The notes beneath the pieces were generated by a model that saw only the letters and a list, made by a program, of their open reading frames with translations, was not told where the DNA came from and did no database searches. Below are positions 1-8,554 of a stretch of DNA of 64,000 bases, piece by piece. The DNA is from Sunxiuqinia rutila (GTDB lineage: Bacteria; Bacteroidota; Bacteroidia; Bacteroidales; Prolixibacteraceae), in contig NZ_JBNGOT010000001.1 in assembly GCF_050589705.1 (NCBI RefSeq), positions 470,723 through 534,722 of the forward strand, in the 5' to 3' direction. The stretch's first letter is position 1. Each line of letters starts with the position of its first letter. The translations under genes and the position numbers were made by a program.

Positions 1-233
1 TGTTGGATAATGGCTATGTGGTTCGAAGCCAGGATAAGCATGACGGGCGGAAAAAGAACCTGATGCTGACCAGCAAAGGAGAAGAAGAGTTGGATAAAGC
101 CAAGCGAATTGCAAAATCGTTGGTCGATAAGTTGTTGGCAGGAGTGAGTAACGAAGATTTTCAGGCCTTTAGGCGTGTGGCTGAAATGATTCAGCAAAAT
201 GCCGGATTTACGCCTGGTGAGTGCAATGACTAA
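1..233 (+). CDS. MarR-family transcriptional regulator, C-terminal part
   Basis: This is the 3' end of a gene that begins before the window; the leftmost codon in frame is an internal TTG leucine, so no start lies here. The visible 76 residues hold the wing of a MarR winged helix (GYVVRSQDKHDGRKK, then LMLTSKGEEEL) and the C-terminal dimerisation helix. MarR proteins are dimeric repressors that often respond to small aromatic or drug-like compounds. The stop lies 35 bp before an RND efflux operon on the same strand, so it most likely controls that pump and sits in its transcript. The N-terminal half is not visible, so the effector cannot be guessed. Confidence 0.85.
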   Translation, partial: LDNGYVVRSQDKHDGRKKNLMLTSKGEEELDKAKRIAKSLVDKLLAGVSNEDFQAFRRVAEMIQQNAGFTPGECND

Positions 234-268
234 TTTGAAAACAGAAGACTTTAAACAATAGATTAAAC

Positions 269-1456
269 ATGAAAACAAGAAAACACATTAAAAATCTGAA
301 TTTTATTTGGTTGATGTTCGCGGCTGTAGCCTGCACACCAACCCAGGGAGAAGTGGCCCCCGGAGCCCCGGGACAGGCAAAGGAGTATCAGGTTATTTCA
401 ATAAAAGAGCAAAGGGCAACGCTGGATAAAAGTTATCCGGCAGTTTTGGAAGGCCAGCAAACGGTTGAGATTCGTCCCCGCGTGGCTGGATACATCGAAG
501 AGATTTTGGTGGATGAAGGAGCCTATGTGAAAAAAGGACAGGTGTTGTTTCGCTTAAATGCGAACGACATTGAAGCCAACGTACGCTCAGCCGAAGCGCA
601 GGTTAAAGTTGCCGAGGCACAAGTGGCTACGGCCAAAATCAATGTAGGCAAAACCAAACCACTAGTTGATAAAAACATCATCAGTAAGTTTGAGCTTGAG
701 TCGGTTCAGTCAACACTGAAAGCAGCCGAGGCACAATTAGCCCAGGCCAAAGCCAACATGGAAAATGCCAAAGCCAACCTGCAGTATACTAAAATCACCA
801 GTCCAACCGATGGCATTATCGGTAATTTCCCATACCGTGTAGGAAGTTTGGTGAGCAGTGCCATTGCTGAGCCTTTGACAACTGTTTCGAATACGACAAA
901 CATGTATGCTTACTTTTCGATGAATGAAAAAGACTTTCTGAAATTGACCCGTGATCTGGAAGGTGCTAACCTGCAGGAAAAACTCAAGAGCATACCAGAT
1001 GTTTCCTTGGTTTTAGCCGACAATACCACCTTTGACGCTACTGGAAAAGTGGAAACTGCCAGTGGTTTGGTTGATCAGCAAACCGGATCAGTAAACATTC
1101 GGGCTTCGTTCCCCAACCCCGGGTTCCTGCTACGCAGTGGTAGCAGTGGTTTGGTTCGCATCCCGGAACATTTGGAAGCAGCAATCCTGATTCCGCAGAA
1201 AGCGGCTTATGAATTACAGGGTAAGCATTTTGTATACGTGGTAGGTGAAGACAATAAGGTAGTAAATACCAGTGTAGAGGTATTGGCCGGTAACCTGAAA
1301 GACTACTATGTGGTTACTTCCGGATTGAAGGTTGGTGATCAGGTTGTGATTGAGGGAATTACTTCGCTGAGAAATCAAACACCAATCAAGCCAAAGTTGA
1401 CAGAACTTAGCTCGATGAACGAAAGCGGGCTTGCAGCTAATTCAAGTCGTAACTAA
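269..1456 (+). CDS. RND efflux periplasmic adaptor subunit (MFP/HlyD family)
   Basis: This 395-residue membrane-fusion protein would link the inner-membrane RND pump to the outer-membrane factor. The N-terminus carries a lipoprotein signal ending AAVAC (Cys near residue 22), so it is probably lipid-anchored. A lipoyl/barrel-sandwich half (IRPRVAGYIEEILVDEGAYV) is followed by a long alpha-helical hairpin rich in AEAQ/AKAN repeats (about 105-175), the second lipoyl half (ITSPTDGIIGNFPYRVGSLV), and the beta-barrel and membrane-proximal domains. The length is normal for AcrA/MexA homologues. It is the first full gene of a three-gene operon: the pump starts 15 bp after its stop. The substrate cannot be told from sequence. 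Confidence 0.95.
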   Translation: MKTRKHIKNLNFIWLMFAAVACTPTQGEVAPGAPGQAKEYQVISIKEQRATLDKSYPAVLEGQQTVEIRPRVAGYIEEILVDEGAYVKKGQVLFRLNANDIEANVRSAEAQVKVAEAQVATAKINVGKTKPLVDKNIISKFELESVQSTLKAAEAQLAQAKANMENAKANLQYTKITSPTDGIIGNFPYRVGSLVSSAIAEPLTTVSNTTNMYAYFSMNEKDFLKLTRDLEGANLQEKLKSIPDVSLVLADNTTFDATGKVETASGLVDQQTGSVNIRASFPNPGFLLRSGSSGLVRIPEHLEAAILIPQKAAYELQGKHFVYVVGEDNKVVNTSVEVLAGNLKDYYVVTSGLKVGDQVVIEGITSLRNQTPIKPKLTELSSMNESGLAANSSRN

Positions 1457-1471
1457 AATTCCACAGAAAAC

Positions 1472-4400
1472 ATGTTCAGAAAATTTATTGAACGACCGGT
1501 ATTATCATCGGTCATATCGATTGTTATTGTCATTGTTGGCGTGTTGGGGATTACCACATTGCCCATTGAACAGTATCCGGATATTGCACCTCCAACCATT
1601 CGGGTGTCGGCTAACTACACCGGCGCCAGCGCCGAAACCGTGCTGAAAAGTGTGGTGGTGCCGTTGGAAGAACAGATCAACGGGGTAGAGGACATGACCT
1701 ACATGACTTCTTCTTCCATGAACAACGGGCGTGCAAACATTGAAGTGTATTTTAAGCAAGGGGTTGACCCCGACATGGCTGCGGTAAACGTTCAGAACCG
1801 GGTTACCCAGGCCACCAATATGCTTCCTGCAGAGGTGGTAAAAGCCGGGGTGATTACCGCCAAGCGCCAGAGTAGTATTCTGTTGATTACTTCGTTGTAC
1901 AGCCCGGATGGGACATACGATGAAACCTTTATTCAGAACTATGCCAATATCAACCTGATTCCGATGTTTAAGCGGATTAGTGGTGTTGGAGAGGCGATGA
2001 TTTTTGGTGCCAAGGATTATTCCATGCGTATTTGGTTGAAACCGGACGTACTGGCTGCTTACAAACTGGAGCCACGCGATGTGATGGCTGCTTTGAATGA
2101 GCAAAGTTTGGAGGCTGCCCCCGGACGTTTCGGAGAACTGAATAACCAGACCTACGAGTACATTCTGAAATACAAAGGAAAGCTATCTCAGCCCGAAGAA
2201 TTTGAAAACATTATTATCCGGGCCGATCAAGACGGAAACATCCTTCGGTTAAAAGATGTGGCCGAAGTGGAACTGGGAGCACTTAGCTATTCGGTAACCA
2301 CTACAGCGATGGGGAAACCGGGTGTGTCAATTGCCATTTTTCAGGCGGCCGGATCCAATGCGCGCGAAGTAATTTCGCAAGCCAAAGCCACCCTGGAAGA
2401 GGCGTCTAAATCGTTTCCTGAAGGTCTGGATTATACCATTCTGAATGATACGAATGAGTTCCTGGACAGCTCAATTAACAAGGTGTTGAAAACGTTGGTT
2501 GAAGCGTTGGTGCTGGTTATCCTGGTTGTTTTTATCTTCTTACAGAACTTCAGGGCAACCTTGATTCCGGCAATTGCTGTTCCGGTATCTATTATTGGTA
2601 CCTTCTTCTTCTTGAGCTTGTTTGGGTTTACCATCAACATGTTAACCTTGTTTGCCTTGGTACTGGCCATCGGTATTGTGGTGGATGATGCCATTGTGGT
2701 GGTGGAAGCCGTGCATGCCAAGCTTGATGGTGGTGCTAAAAACGGAAAAACAGCAGCCATTTCGGCCATGAATGAAATTTCAGGTGCGATTGTGGCCATT
2801 ACCTTGGTGATGTCGGCCGTGTTTGTGCCGGTAACTTTTATTTCCGGATCAACCGGGGTTTTCTACAAGCAGTTCGGAATTACGCTGGCTGTGGCCATTA
2901 TCCTGTCGGCCGTAAATGCCTTGACATTGAGCCCGGCCTTATGTGCGATTTTCCTGAAACCAGAGCATGAAGATCCTTCGAAAAAGAAAAACCTGAAAGA
3001 GCGGATGTATGCTTCGTTCAATACGGCTTTTGATGCGATGACCGAAAAATACCGGAAAACCACCATGTTCTTTTTGAACCGGAAGTGGGTGGCTGTTTCC
3101 GTGATTGTTGTCTTTGTCGGAATTATGGGATATCTGATGAAAACAACGCCAACGGGCTTTGTACCCAACGAAGATACCGGAAGTATTTTCCTGGATATTA
3201 GTATGCCTCCGGCTACGTCATCCGAAAAGACCTTGATTGTAGCCGAGCAGGTTGACTCCATGCTAACAGCGATTCCTGAAATAGCCGGGCGTTCTACCGT
3301 AGCGGGTTATTCTTTGATTAGTGGGGCTGGAAGTTCGTATGCCATGGTAATTTGTAAGCTGAAACCTTTTGCCGAGCGTACCGAGAAGAGCCAGGGAGTG
3401 AACAGTGTTATTGCCCGCATTTACCAGGCGACAGCCGGAATTCGCGATGCCCGGGTAATTGCTTTTGCACCTCCTATGGTTCCAGGATTTGGAGTTTCCG
3501 GTGGTTTTACCCTTGAACTGGAAGATAAGACCGGTGGCGATATTAAGAAGTTTGAGCAGATCAGTAACAACTTCCTGATGAAGCTGAACCAGCGTCCCGA
3601 AGTCCAGTATGCGATTACCTCATTCAGCACCAACTTCCCGCAGTACGAAGTGGATGTGAATGTAGCTGTTTGTAAGCAGGCCGGCGTAGGAGTTAATTCC
3701 GTGTTGGGTGCCTTGCAAGGATATATTGGTGGTTACTATGCTTCAGATTTTAACCGGTTCGGAAAACAGTTCCGGGTGATGGTTCAGGCTGATCCGAGCT
3801 ACCGGGGTAATCCGGAGGACCTTTCAAGTATTAAAGTCAGAACCGGCAACGGAGAAATGGCTCCAATCACGCAGTTTGTTGCGCTGAAGCGGGTGTTTGG
3901 TCCCGAAAGTTTGAAGCGATTCAACATGTACACGGCCATTTCTGTGACCGGAGCGCCTAACCCCGGATTCAGTACCGGTGATGCTATTGCTGCAGTGCAG
4001 GAAGTAGCAGAGCAGGAACTGCCAATGGGTTATGGATACGACTTTTCAGGATTGACACGGGAGGAATTGGCCTCGGGAAGTACAACGGTTATCATCTTTA
4101 TTTTGTGTGTGGTTTTTGTTTACTTCCTGTTGTCTGCACAATACGAAAGTTTTATTCTGCCTTTGTCAATTCTCTTTTCGTTACCCGTGGGGATTGCCGG
4201 TTCATACATTTTTGCCCGCATCATGGGGGTTGAAAACAACATCTACCTGCAAATTTCACTGATCATGTTGATTGGTTTGCTGGCTAAGAATGCTATTCTG
4301 ATTGTTGAGTTTGCCTTGCAACGCCGCCATGAGGGAATGACCATCATGCAATCGGCGATTGAAGGGGCGGTAGCTCGTTTACGTCCGATTTTGATGACCT

Positions 4401-4621
4401 CGATCGCCTTTATTGTTGGTTTGCTGCCTTTAATTGTTGGTGGTGGAGTAGGAGCTAATGGAAACCGTTCAATTGGTGTGGGAGCCGTAGGCGGAATGCT
4501 TATCGGTACCTTCATCGGTATCCTGGTTATTCCAGCCATGTATGTTATTTTCCAAACGCTTCAGGAGAAAGTGAAGAAACCGGAACAAACAGAAATTTCA
4601 GAGATGAACAGCCTGGATTAA
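1472..4621 (+). CDS. RND multidrug efflux pump, HAE1 family (AcrB/MexB-like)
   Basis: This 1049-residue inner-membrane proton antiporter has the full AcrB architecture: TM1 directly after the start (MFRKFIERPVLSSVISIV), a large periplasmic porter loop, TM2-6, a second porter loop and TM8-12. The proton-relay residues are present: adjacent aspartates D405-D406 in TM4 (GIVVDDAIVVVEAV) and lysine K939 in TM10 (GLLAKNAILIVEF). These assign it to the hydrophobe/amphiphile efflux group and argue against the heavy-metal RND group. It lies between its adaptor (15 bp upstream) and outer-membrane factor (25 bp downstream). Length and motifs suggest a functional pump; the drug range is unknown. Confidence 0.97.
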   Translation: MFRKFIERPVLSSVISIVIVIVGVLGITTLPIEQYPDIAPPTIRVSANYTGASAETVLKSVVVPLEEQINGVEDMTYMTSSSMNNGRANIEVYFKQGVDPDMAAVNVQNRVTQATNMLPAEVVKAGVITAKRQSSILLITSLYSPDGTYDETFIQNYANINLIPMFKRISGVGEAMIFGAKDYSMRIWLKPDVLAAYKLEPRDVMAALNEQSLEAAPGRFGELNNQTYEYILKYKGKLSQPEEFENIIIRADQDGNILRLKDVAEVELGALSYSVTTTAMGKPGVSIAIFQAAGSNAREVISQAKATLEEASKSFPEGLDYTILNDTNEFLDSSINKVLKTLVEALVLVILVVFIFLQNFRATLIPAIAVPVSIIGTFFFLSLFGFTINMLTLFALVLAIGIVVDDAIVVVEAVHAKLDGGAKNGKTAAISAMNEISGAIVAITLVMSAVFVPVTFISGSTGVFYKQFGITLAVAIILSAVNALTLSPALCAIFLKPEHEDPSKKKNLKERMYASFNTAFDAMTEKYRKTTMFFLNRKWVAVSVIVVFVGIMGYLMKTTPTGFVPNEDTGSIFLDISMPPATSSEKTLIVAEQVDSMLTAIPEIAGRSTVAGYSLISGAGSSYAMVICKLKPFAERTEKSQGVNSVIARIYQATAGIRDARVIAFAPPMVPGFGVSGGFTLELEDKTGGDIKKFEQISNNFLMKLNQRPEVQYAITSFSTNFPQYEVDVNVAVCKQAGVGVNSVLGALQGYIGGYYASDFNRFGKQFRVMVQADPSYRGNPEDLSSIKVRTGNGEMAPITQFVALKRVFGPESLKRFNMYTAISVTGAPNPGFSTGDAIAAVQEVAEQELPMGYGYDFSGLTREELASGSTTVIIFILCVVFVYFLLSAQYESFILPLSILFSLPVGIAGSYIFARIMGVENNIYLQISLIMLIGLLAKNAILIVEFALQRRHEGMTIMQSAIEGAVARLRPILMTSIAFIVGLLPLIVGGGVGANGNRSIGVGAVGGMLIGTFIGILVIPAMYVIFQTLQEKVKKPEQTEISEMNSLD

Positions 4622-4646
4622 TCGTTCAGCGCAATTAAGAGAAATT

Positions 4647-6035
4647 ATGAGAACAAAATCAATCAAAAATATACTCTTCATTATCGGAATCTCGGGGCTG
4701 CTGGTATCATGCAGCAGTTCCCGGCATTTCCAAAAGAAGGATGTTAACACCGAAGGGCTTTTTGGCGTTGAGGTGACTGACTCGGCTAACCTGGCCGAAA
4801 AACCCTGGCAGGAGCTTTTTAGCGATTCAAAGTTGAAAGCCCTCATTCAGGAAGGACTGGACAATAACCTGGATCTTCAGATGGCCGTTCAGAAAATTGC
4901 GGAAGCTGAAGCCTATTTCGGTCAAAGTAAAGCCGCCTTGTTGCCAGGAGTAACTGCGCAGGGATCGGTGGTGCATAGCCGTAATTCGGAATCGACCAAT
5001 CCTGCTGGTCCCCGCGAATTGGATATCTACCAGCTCAATGCCCAGGCAAGCTGGGAACTGGATATTTGGGGAAAGTTGCGCAGCTCGAAACGGGCCGCTT
5101 ATGCCAACTTGCTGGCCAGCGATGCCGGACATAAAGCGGTGCAAACACGGCTGATTGCCAACATTGCTTCAGCCTATTACAGCCTGCTGGCCTTGGATGC
5201 CAAACTGGAAATTACCCGCGAAACGGTGAAGAACAACATTGACCTGGTGGAAACTATGAAAGTGTTGAAAGAGAATGGCCGGGTAACGGGGGCGGCTATT
5301 GTGCAGAGTGAAGCGGCTCGTTACGCAGCCGAAGTTACCCTGCCGGATTTGGAGCATCAGATTCGGGAAGTCGAAAACGGGTTGAGCATGCTTTTAGGGC
5401 GGACTCCTGGCCCGATTGAACGCGGAAGTCTGGCCGACCAGGAAGTGGCAAGTCTGCTGCAAACCGGGGTTCCGGCTCAGCTGTTGGAAAACCGTCCGGA
5501 TGTGATGCAAGCCCAGTATGGGGTGATGAGTGCTTACGAAATGACCAACAGCGCCAAGGCGTATTTCTTTCCTTCGGTAACACTAACGGCAAACGCTGGT
5601 TTTGAAGCGCTGGACCTGGCTGATCTGCTTGATCCTTCTTCGTTCGCTGCCAATGTTATTGGTGGGTTGGCTTCGCCTATTTTTAACCGGAAAGCCAATA
5701 CCACACGGCTGAAGGTGGCACGTGCCCAGCAGGAATCAGCTTTGTTAGGTTTGCGTCAGACTTTGCTGAATGCCGGCCAGGAAGTGAACAATGCTTTGGG
5801 GCTTTACGATGCTTCTGAAGCGAAGATTGTGTTGCGCGAAAAGCAGTTGTCAGCCCTCGAAAAATCGGTTGACTATACCAACGAGCTGTTGACATACGGA
5901 TCGGCAACCTATACCGAGGTGTTGAATGCCCAACAAAGTTTGCTGGCCGCACAGCTTAGCAATGTGAATGACCATGTGCAGCAGCTGAATGCTGTAGTGT
6001 CGCTATACCGTGCATTGGGTGGCGGATGGAAATAA
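4647..6035 (+). CDS. Outer-membrane efflux lipoprotein (NodT/OprM type)
   Basis: This 462-residue TolC-type channel completes the tripartite pump. The signal peptide ends in a lipobox (LLVSC, Cys near residue 22), as in OprM and NodT. Two homologous OEP repeats of roughly 190 residues follow, with typical motifs such as WELDIWGKLR and LENRPDVMQAQY in the middle and QQSLLAAQLSNVNDHVQQLNA... near the end, the part before the final helix being the usual 'Y.EVL.AQQSLL' helix. It trimerises to form the outer-membrane pore and periplasmic tunnel. It is the last gene of the operon; an intrinsic terminator starts 26 bp after the stop. Confidence 0.95.
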   Translation: MRTKSIKNILFIIGISGLLVSCSSSRHFQKKDVNTEGLFGVEVTDSANLAEKPWQELFSDSKLKALIQEGLDNNLDLQMAVQKIAEAEAYFGQSKAALLPGVTAQGSVVHSRNSESTNPAGPRELDIYQLNAQASWELDIWGKLRSSKRAAYANLLASDAGHKAVQTRLIANIASAYYSLLALDAKLEITRETVKNNIDLVETMKVLKENGRVTGAAIVQSEAARYAAEVTLPDLEHQIREVENGLSMLLGRTPGPIERGSLADQEVASLLQTGVPAQLLENRPDVMQAQYGVMSAYEMTNSAKAYFFPSVTLTANAGFEALDLADLLDPSSFAANVIGGLASPIFNRKANTTRLKVARAQQESALLGLRQTLLNAGQEVNNALGLYDASEAKIVLREKQLSALEKSVDYTNELLTYGSATYTEVLNAQQSLLAAQLSNVNDHVQQLNAVVSLYRALGGGWK

Positions 6036-6061
6036 ATCCTTTCATGTTTAGTTATAACTTC

Positions 6062-6095
6062 AAAGGCCGGGTTCTTGTAATCCGGCCTTTTTTTA
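6062..6095 (+). terminator. Intrinsic terminator of the RND efflux operon
   Basis: A 9-bp perfect stem (AAAGGCCGG with CCGGCCTTT, loop of 11 nt) is followed directly by a run of Ts. It sits just after the outer-membrane factor gene and before the convergent DUF423 gene, so it may serve both strands, although the T run is clearly better on the plus strand. Confidence 0.85.
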
Positions 6096-6115
6096 TGCTT
6101 TCCCTTTGCGGGTTA

Positions 6116-6493
6116 TTACTTTGGAAAATGTTTCCAGATGGCTGCAAAAAGCAAAATCCAGCCGGCAATAAAACTTAGTCCGCCAATGGGCGTTATGGCA
6201 CCCAGCCATTTGATTCCGCTGATGGTCAGAATGTACAGGCTTCCGGAGAAAATCAGGATTCCGATGATGAGGCAAATGGCTGACCAGTTGATCAGGCTTG
6301 ATGGCATTTGCATGGCCAAAGCACCCACCAGAAGTAGTCCAAGGGCATGGTAAAAATGGTATTCAACACCGGTTTTGTAGATTTGCATCATATTGGGCGA
6401 CATCTTGTCTTTCAGGCCGTGGGCGCCAAAAGCACCCAAAATAACAGCGACTACTAAAAAGCCGGCTCCTGTAAGTAGTATGGTTTTGCTCAT
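6116..6493 (-). CDS. DUF423 family small membrane protein
   Basis: This 125-residue integral membrane protein has four predicted hydrophobic segments. It shows the DUF423 signatures: an N-terminal AVILGAFGAHGLK, the central YHFYHALGLLLVG, FSGSLYILTISG, and the C-terminal ITPIGGLSFIAGW. The family (E. coli YgdD and relatives) is widespread and has no established function. The gene is monocistronic, convergent with the efflux operon. The ATG was chosen because the family begins a few residues before the first membrane helix. Confidence 0.9.
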   Translation of the reverse strand: MSKTILLTGAGFLVVAVILGAFGAHGLKDKMSPNMMQIYKTGVEYHFYHALGLLLVGALAMQMPSSLINWSAICLIIGILIFSGSLYILTISGIKWLGAITPIGGLSFIAGWILLFAAIWKHFPK

Positions 6494-6632
6494 AAGTATG
6501 GTTTTAAAATGCTTGCTAGTAAAACAACGTCAAGCTGATTTTGTTAGACAGCCGCAGTTTTCCTTGCTCTGGGAAGTTGTTTTTCAGTGTGTTGTCGGAT
6601 TTAATTACCGGGCAGTACCAATTGAATGCCCC

Positions 6633-6701
6633 AAAAGTCAACAATATACGATGCATCACGTTTGGAATAAGGGATGTAGCCGGATTGGAAGGTTGACTTT
6701 T
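6633..6701. repeat. 10-bp perfect inverted repeat in a gene-free leader
   Basis: AAAAGTCAAC (6633-6642) is repeated in inverted orientation as GTTGACTTTT (6692-6701), separated by 49 bp. It lies in the 275-bp gap between the divergent DUF423 and orphan genes, upstream of the latter. It could be a split operator or the base of an RNA hairpin. No further pairing in the loop is obvious. Confidence 0.4.
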
Positions 6702-6768
6702 ATAACATCAAGCATTCGGATGTTTCCTGGTTTTCAGCTTCGAATTGATCACTAAAAAGACAATAAAA

Positions 6769-7326
6769 ATGAGAACAAAATTGGATTTGCTGGTTTGGAG
6801 ATACCTTGTCCCAATGCTTCGCCCGGAAATGTTTCAATGGAAGATTTTTCAGTTTCTGGCTGTGGGCTATAGTCTTTGCTATTCAATACCTCGCCGGTTG
6901 ATGAAGCACTACTTTTGGGGACAAGGGAGGCCTGTAACGGTTGATGCCCGTGAATTGCTGAAGGATAATCCGCATTTGCTGCCGCTGATTCAGGAGCAAA
7001 CCCAAAGCAAGATGGAAGGAAAGCTGACTATCTCGCAATTGCTGATCACTGATCCCCAATGGAAATATTCGGTGGGTTCCTTCCGGCTTTTTTTCAAACG
7101 TCAGGCGGAAGGGGTGGAGTTGCAACTTCGGTCAAACTACGATTATCAGTCAGAGTCTGCCCGCTTAACTGGTCATTTGCACCAGGCGCTTGCTTCATCT
7201 GCCCAAACAAGGGGCTTTTTAATAACCAGCCCACCATTTTGGTTGAGCAACACCGAGCTGGAAGCACAGCCGGTCTGGAGCGAAATCCAGCCGACCCTTC
7301 CTTTAGCCTGTTACCTTTTGGTGTAA
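6769..7326 (+). CDS. Hypothetical protein of unknown function
   Basis: I do not recognise this 185-residue protein. The start is the ATG at 6769; the frame is open 24 bp further upstream to a TTG, but the ATG lies in an A-rich context typical of Bacteroidota starts. The N-terminal 40 residues are aromatic and mildly hydrophobic (LVWRYLVPMLRPEMFQWK) without a clean signal peptide. A mixed alpha/beta region follows, with LFFKRQAEGVELQLRSNYDY looking like paired beta strands. No catalytic motif is visible. It ends 13 bp from the convergent YeeE/YedE gene. Codon use resembles the neighbours, which supports a real gene. Confidence 0.6.
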   Translation: MRTKLDLLVWRYLVPMLRPEMFQWKIFQFLAVGYSLCYSIPRRLMKHYFWGQGRPVTVDARELLKDNPHLLPLIQEQTQSKMEGKLTISQLLITDPQWKYSVGSFRLFFKRQAEGVELQLRSNYDYQSESARLTGHLHQALASSAQTRGFLITSPPFWLSNTELEAQPVWSEIQPTLPLACYLLV

Positions 7327-7339
7327 AAACAGGAGCTGT

Positions 7340-8353
7340 TTACTTCAGCCCTTTGTAGAACAGTTTGCCGGTACCCAGCAAGCCAGCAAAGGCCATGACG
7401 GCAAACACGAGGCTGCCGATAGCGATTTGCATTCCACCGGAAATGGCATGACCGCTGGTACAACCGCCAGCCATGCGCGCGCCAAAAATCATGATGAAAC
7501 CACCCGCAAAAGCCCAAACCAAGCGTTTAGCAGAGGAGTTGCCTTTGTATTTTTGCCAGTTTTCGTGAATGAGGGTGAGTTTGAAATCTTTCCGAAGAAG
7601 TGATAATACCAGCCCTGAAAGAAAAGCACCCCCTAAAAAGAGCAACTGCCAGCTTCCGGAAGCTTCAATCTTTTCGAAGTAGGCATTGGATGTTGTGCCG
7701 GTCAGTAAATCACCCAGGTAAGGGTAAACCGTTGAGGCACCAATGGGGCGGTTGAAGGTCGCTGTTGAAAAGATGATTACATTGAGCAGGGCCAGCGCAA
7801 TTCCTGCTCCAATCCATTTTTTACTTGTGCTTTTTTCAAGTTTGTGGACCCCAAAAGCTGCCGCGATAAAAACCAGGCCAATGACAACAACAAGCAGGTA
7901 GAAGACCGTTGGATTTTCGCCCGTTAGCGAGTGCAACGAAATTTTCCCCAGGTTGGCTCCCAGCAGCGGTTCAATGCTTGGCAATACAAGGGTGTAAACC
8001 CATCCGCCCAGCATTCCGCCAATAATTCCGGTTAAGGCATCCAGCGATCCTTCGCCCAGCGAAATGGCCAGCGTGCCGGGGCAATAGCCCAGAACAGCCA
8101 TGCCAATACCAAAAATTAATCCCCCAATCAGGATACCTCCAACCATAAAGGGCTTGACATGATAGGTGGCCAATCCCAGCCCGATTTCAAAGTTAATTAG
8201 AATTACACCTACCCCGATGGCCAGCGCAATGGTTTTGGCAACGGTCAGGTCTTCGAGTGTGGCCATGCCACTAATAACGTTATACTTGTTGAGGCTGGCG
8301 TGTTGGAGAGCTGCGCCAAACAGAAATCCGAAAACGAGAATTAAGAGGGTCAT
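7340..8353 (-). CDS. YeeE/YedE-family sulfur-compound transporter
   Basis: This 337-residue polytopic inner-membrane protein belongs to the YeeE/YedE (sulfur transport, DUF395) family. Two homologous halves carry the diagnostic cysteine motifs VLGYCPGT (C91) and AGGCTSGH (C298), on hydrophobic hairpins. In characterised members such as thiosulfate transporter TsuA, conserved cysteines pass thiosulfate through the membrane. There is no adjacent TusA/SirA-type protein or rhodanese, so the exact substrate is open. The start gives an immediate membrane helix (MTLLILVFGFLFG). It appears monocistronic; the maeB terminator separates it from the upstream gene. Confidence 0.9.
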   Translation of the reverse strand: MTLLILVFGFLFGAALQHASLNKYNVISGMATLEDLTVAKTIALAIGVGVILINFEIGLGLATYHVKPFMVGGILIGGLIFGIGMAVLGYCPGTLAISLGEGSLDALTGIIGGMLGGWVYTLVLPSIEPLLGANLGKISLHSLTGENPTVFYLLVVVIGLVFIAAAFGVHKLEKSTSKKWIGAGIALALLNVIIFSTATFNRPIGASTVYPYLGDLLTGTTSNAYFEKIEASGSWQLLFLGGAFLSGLVLSLLRKDFKLTLIHENWQKYKGNSSAKRLVWAFAGGFIMIFGARMAGGCTSGHAISGGMQIAIGSLVFAVMAFAGLLGTGKLFYKGLK

Positions 8354-8482
8354 TTTGTGTGTTGTTGGTTTTGGCTGGCAAGTTAAACTTTTTTCAACGA
8401 AGCGACTTTGATATCCGTCATTTTAATGGCTTGGAGCACCAGCGACTGTTGTAAAACAGGGCCTTTTATCCGAAGAAATGTT

Positions 8483-8533
8483 AAAAGCCAACGTCCTGGA
8501 ATTGCGTTGAAACGCACTTCGGACATTGGCTTT
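8483..8533 (-). terminator. Intrinsic terminator of maeB
   Basis: On the minus strand a long hairpin follows the maeB stop. The outer stem AAAGCCAA(T)GTCC pairs with GGAC(G)TTGGCTTT, and inside it a TGCGT/ACGCA stem closes a short loop. The strand then runs into Ts at 8486-8483. The two-tier stem and T tract make this a strong terminator that insulates the downstream YeeE/YedE gene. Confidence 0.8.
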
Positions 8534-8554
8534 ACTCCGCAGGAGTGGCGGTTT

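Noticed and set aside
1505..2104. 199-residue antisense frame inside the RND pump gene
   Set aside because: It is antisense to a strongly conserved coding region and His/Asn-rich, as expected from the reverse of that gene.
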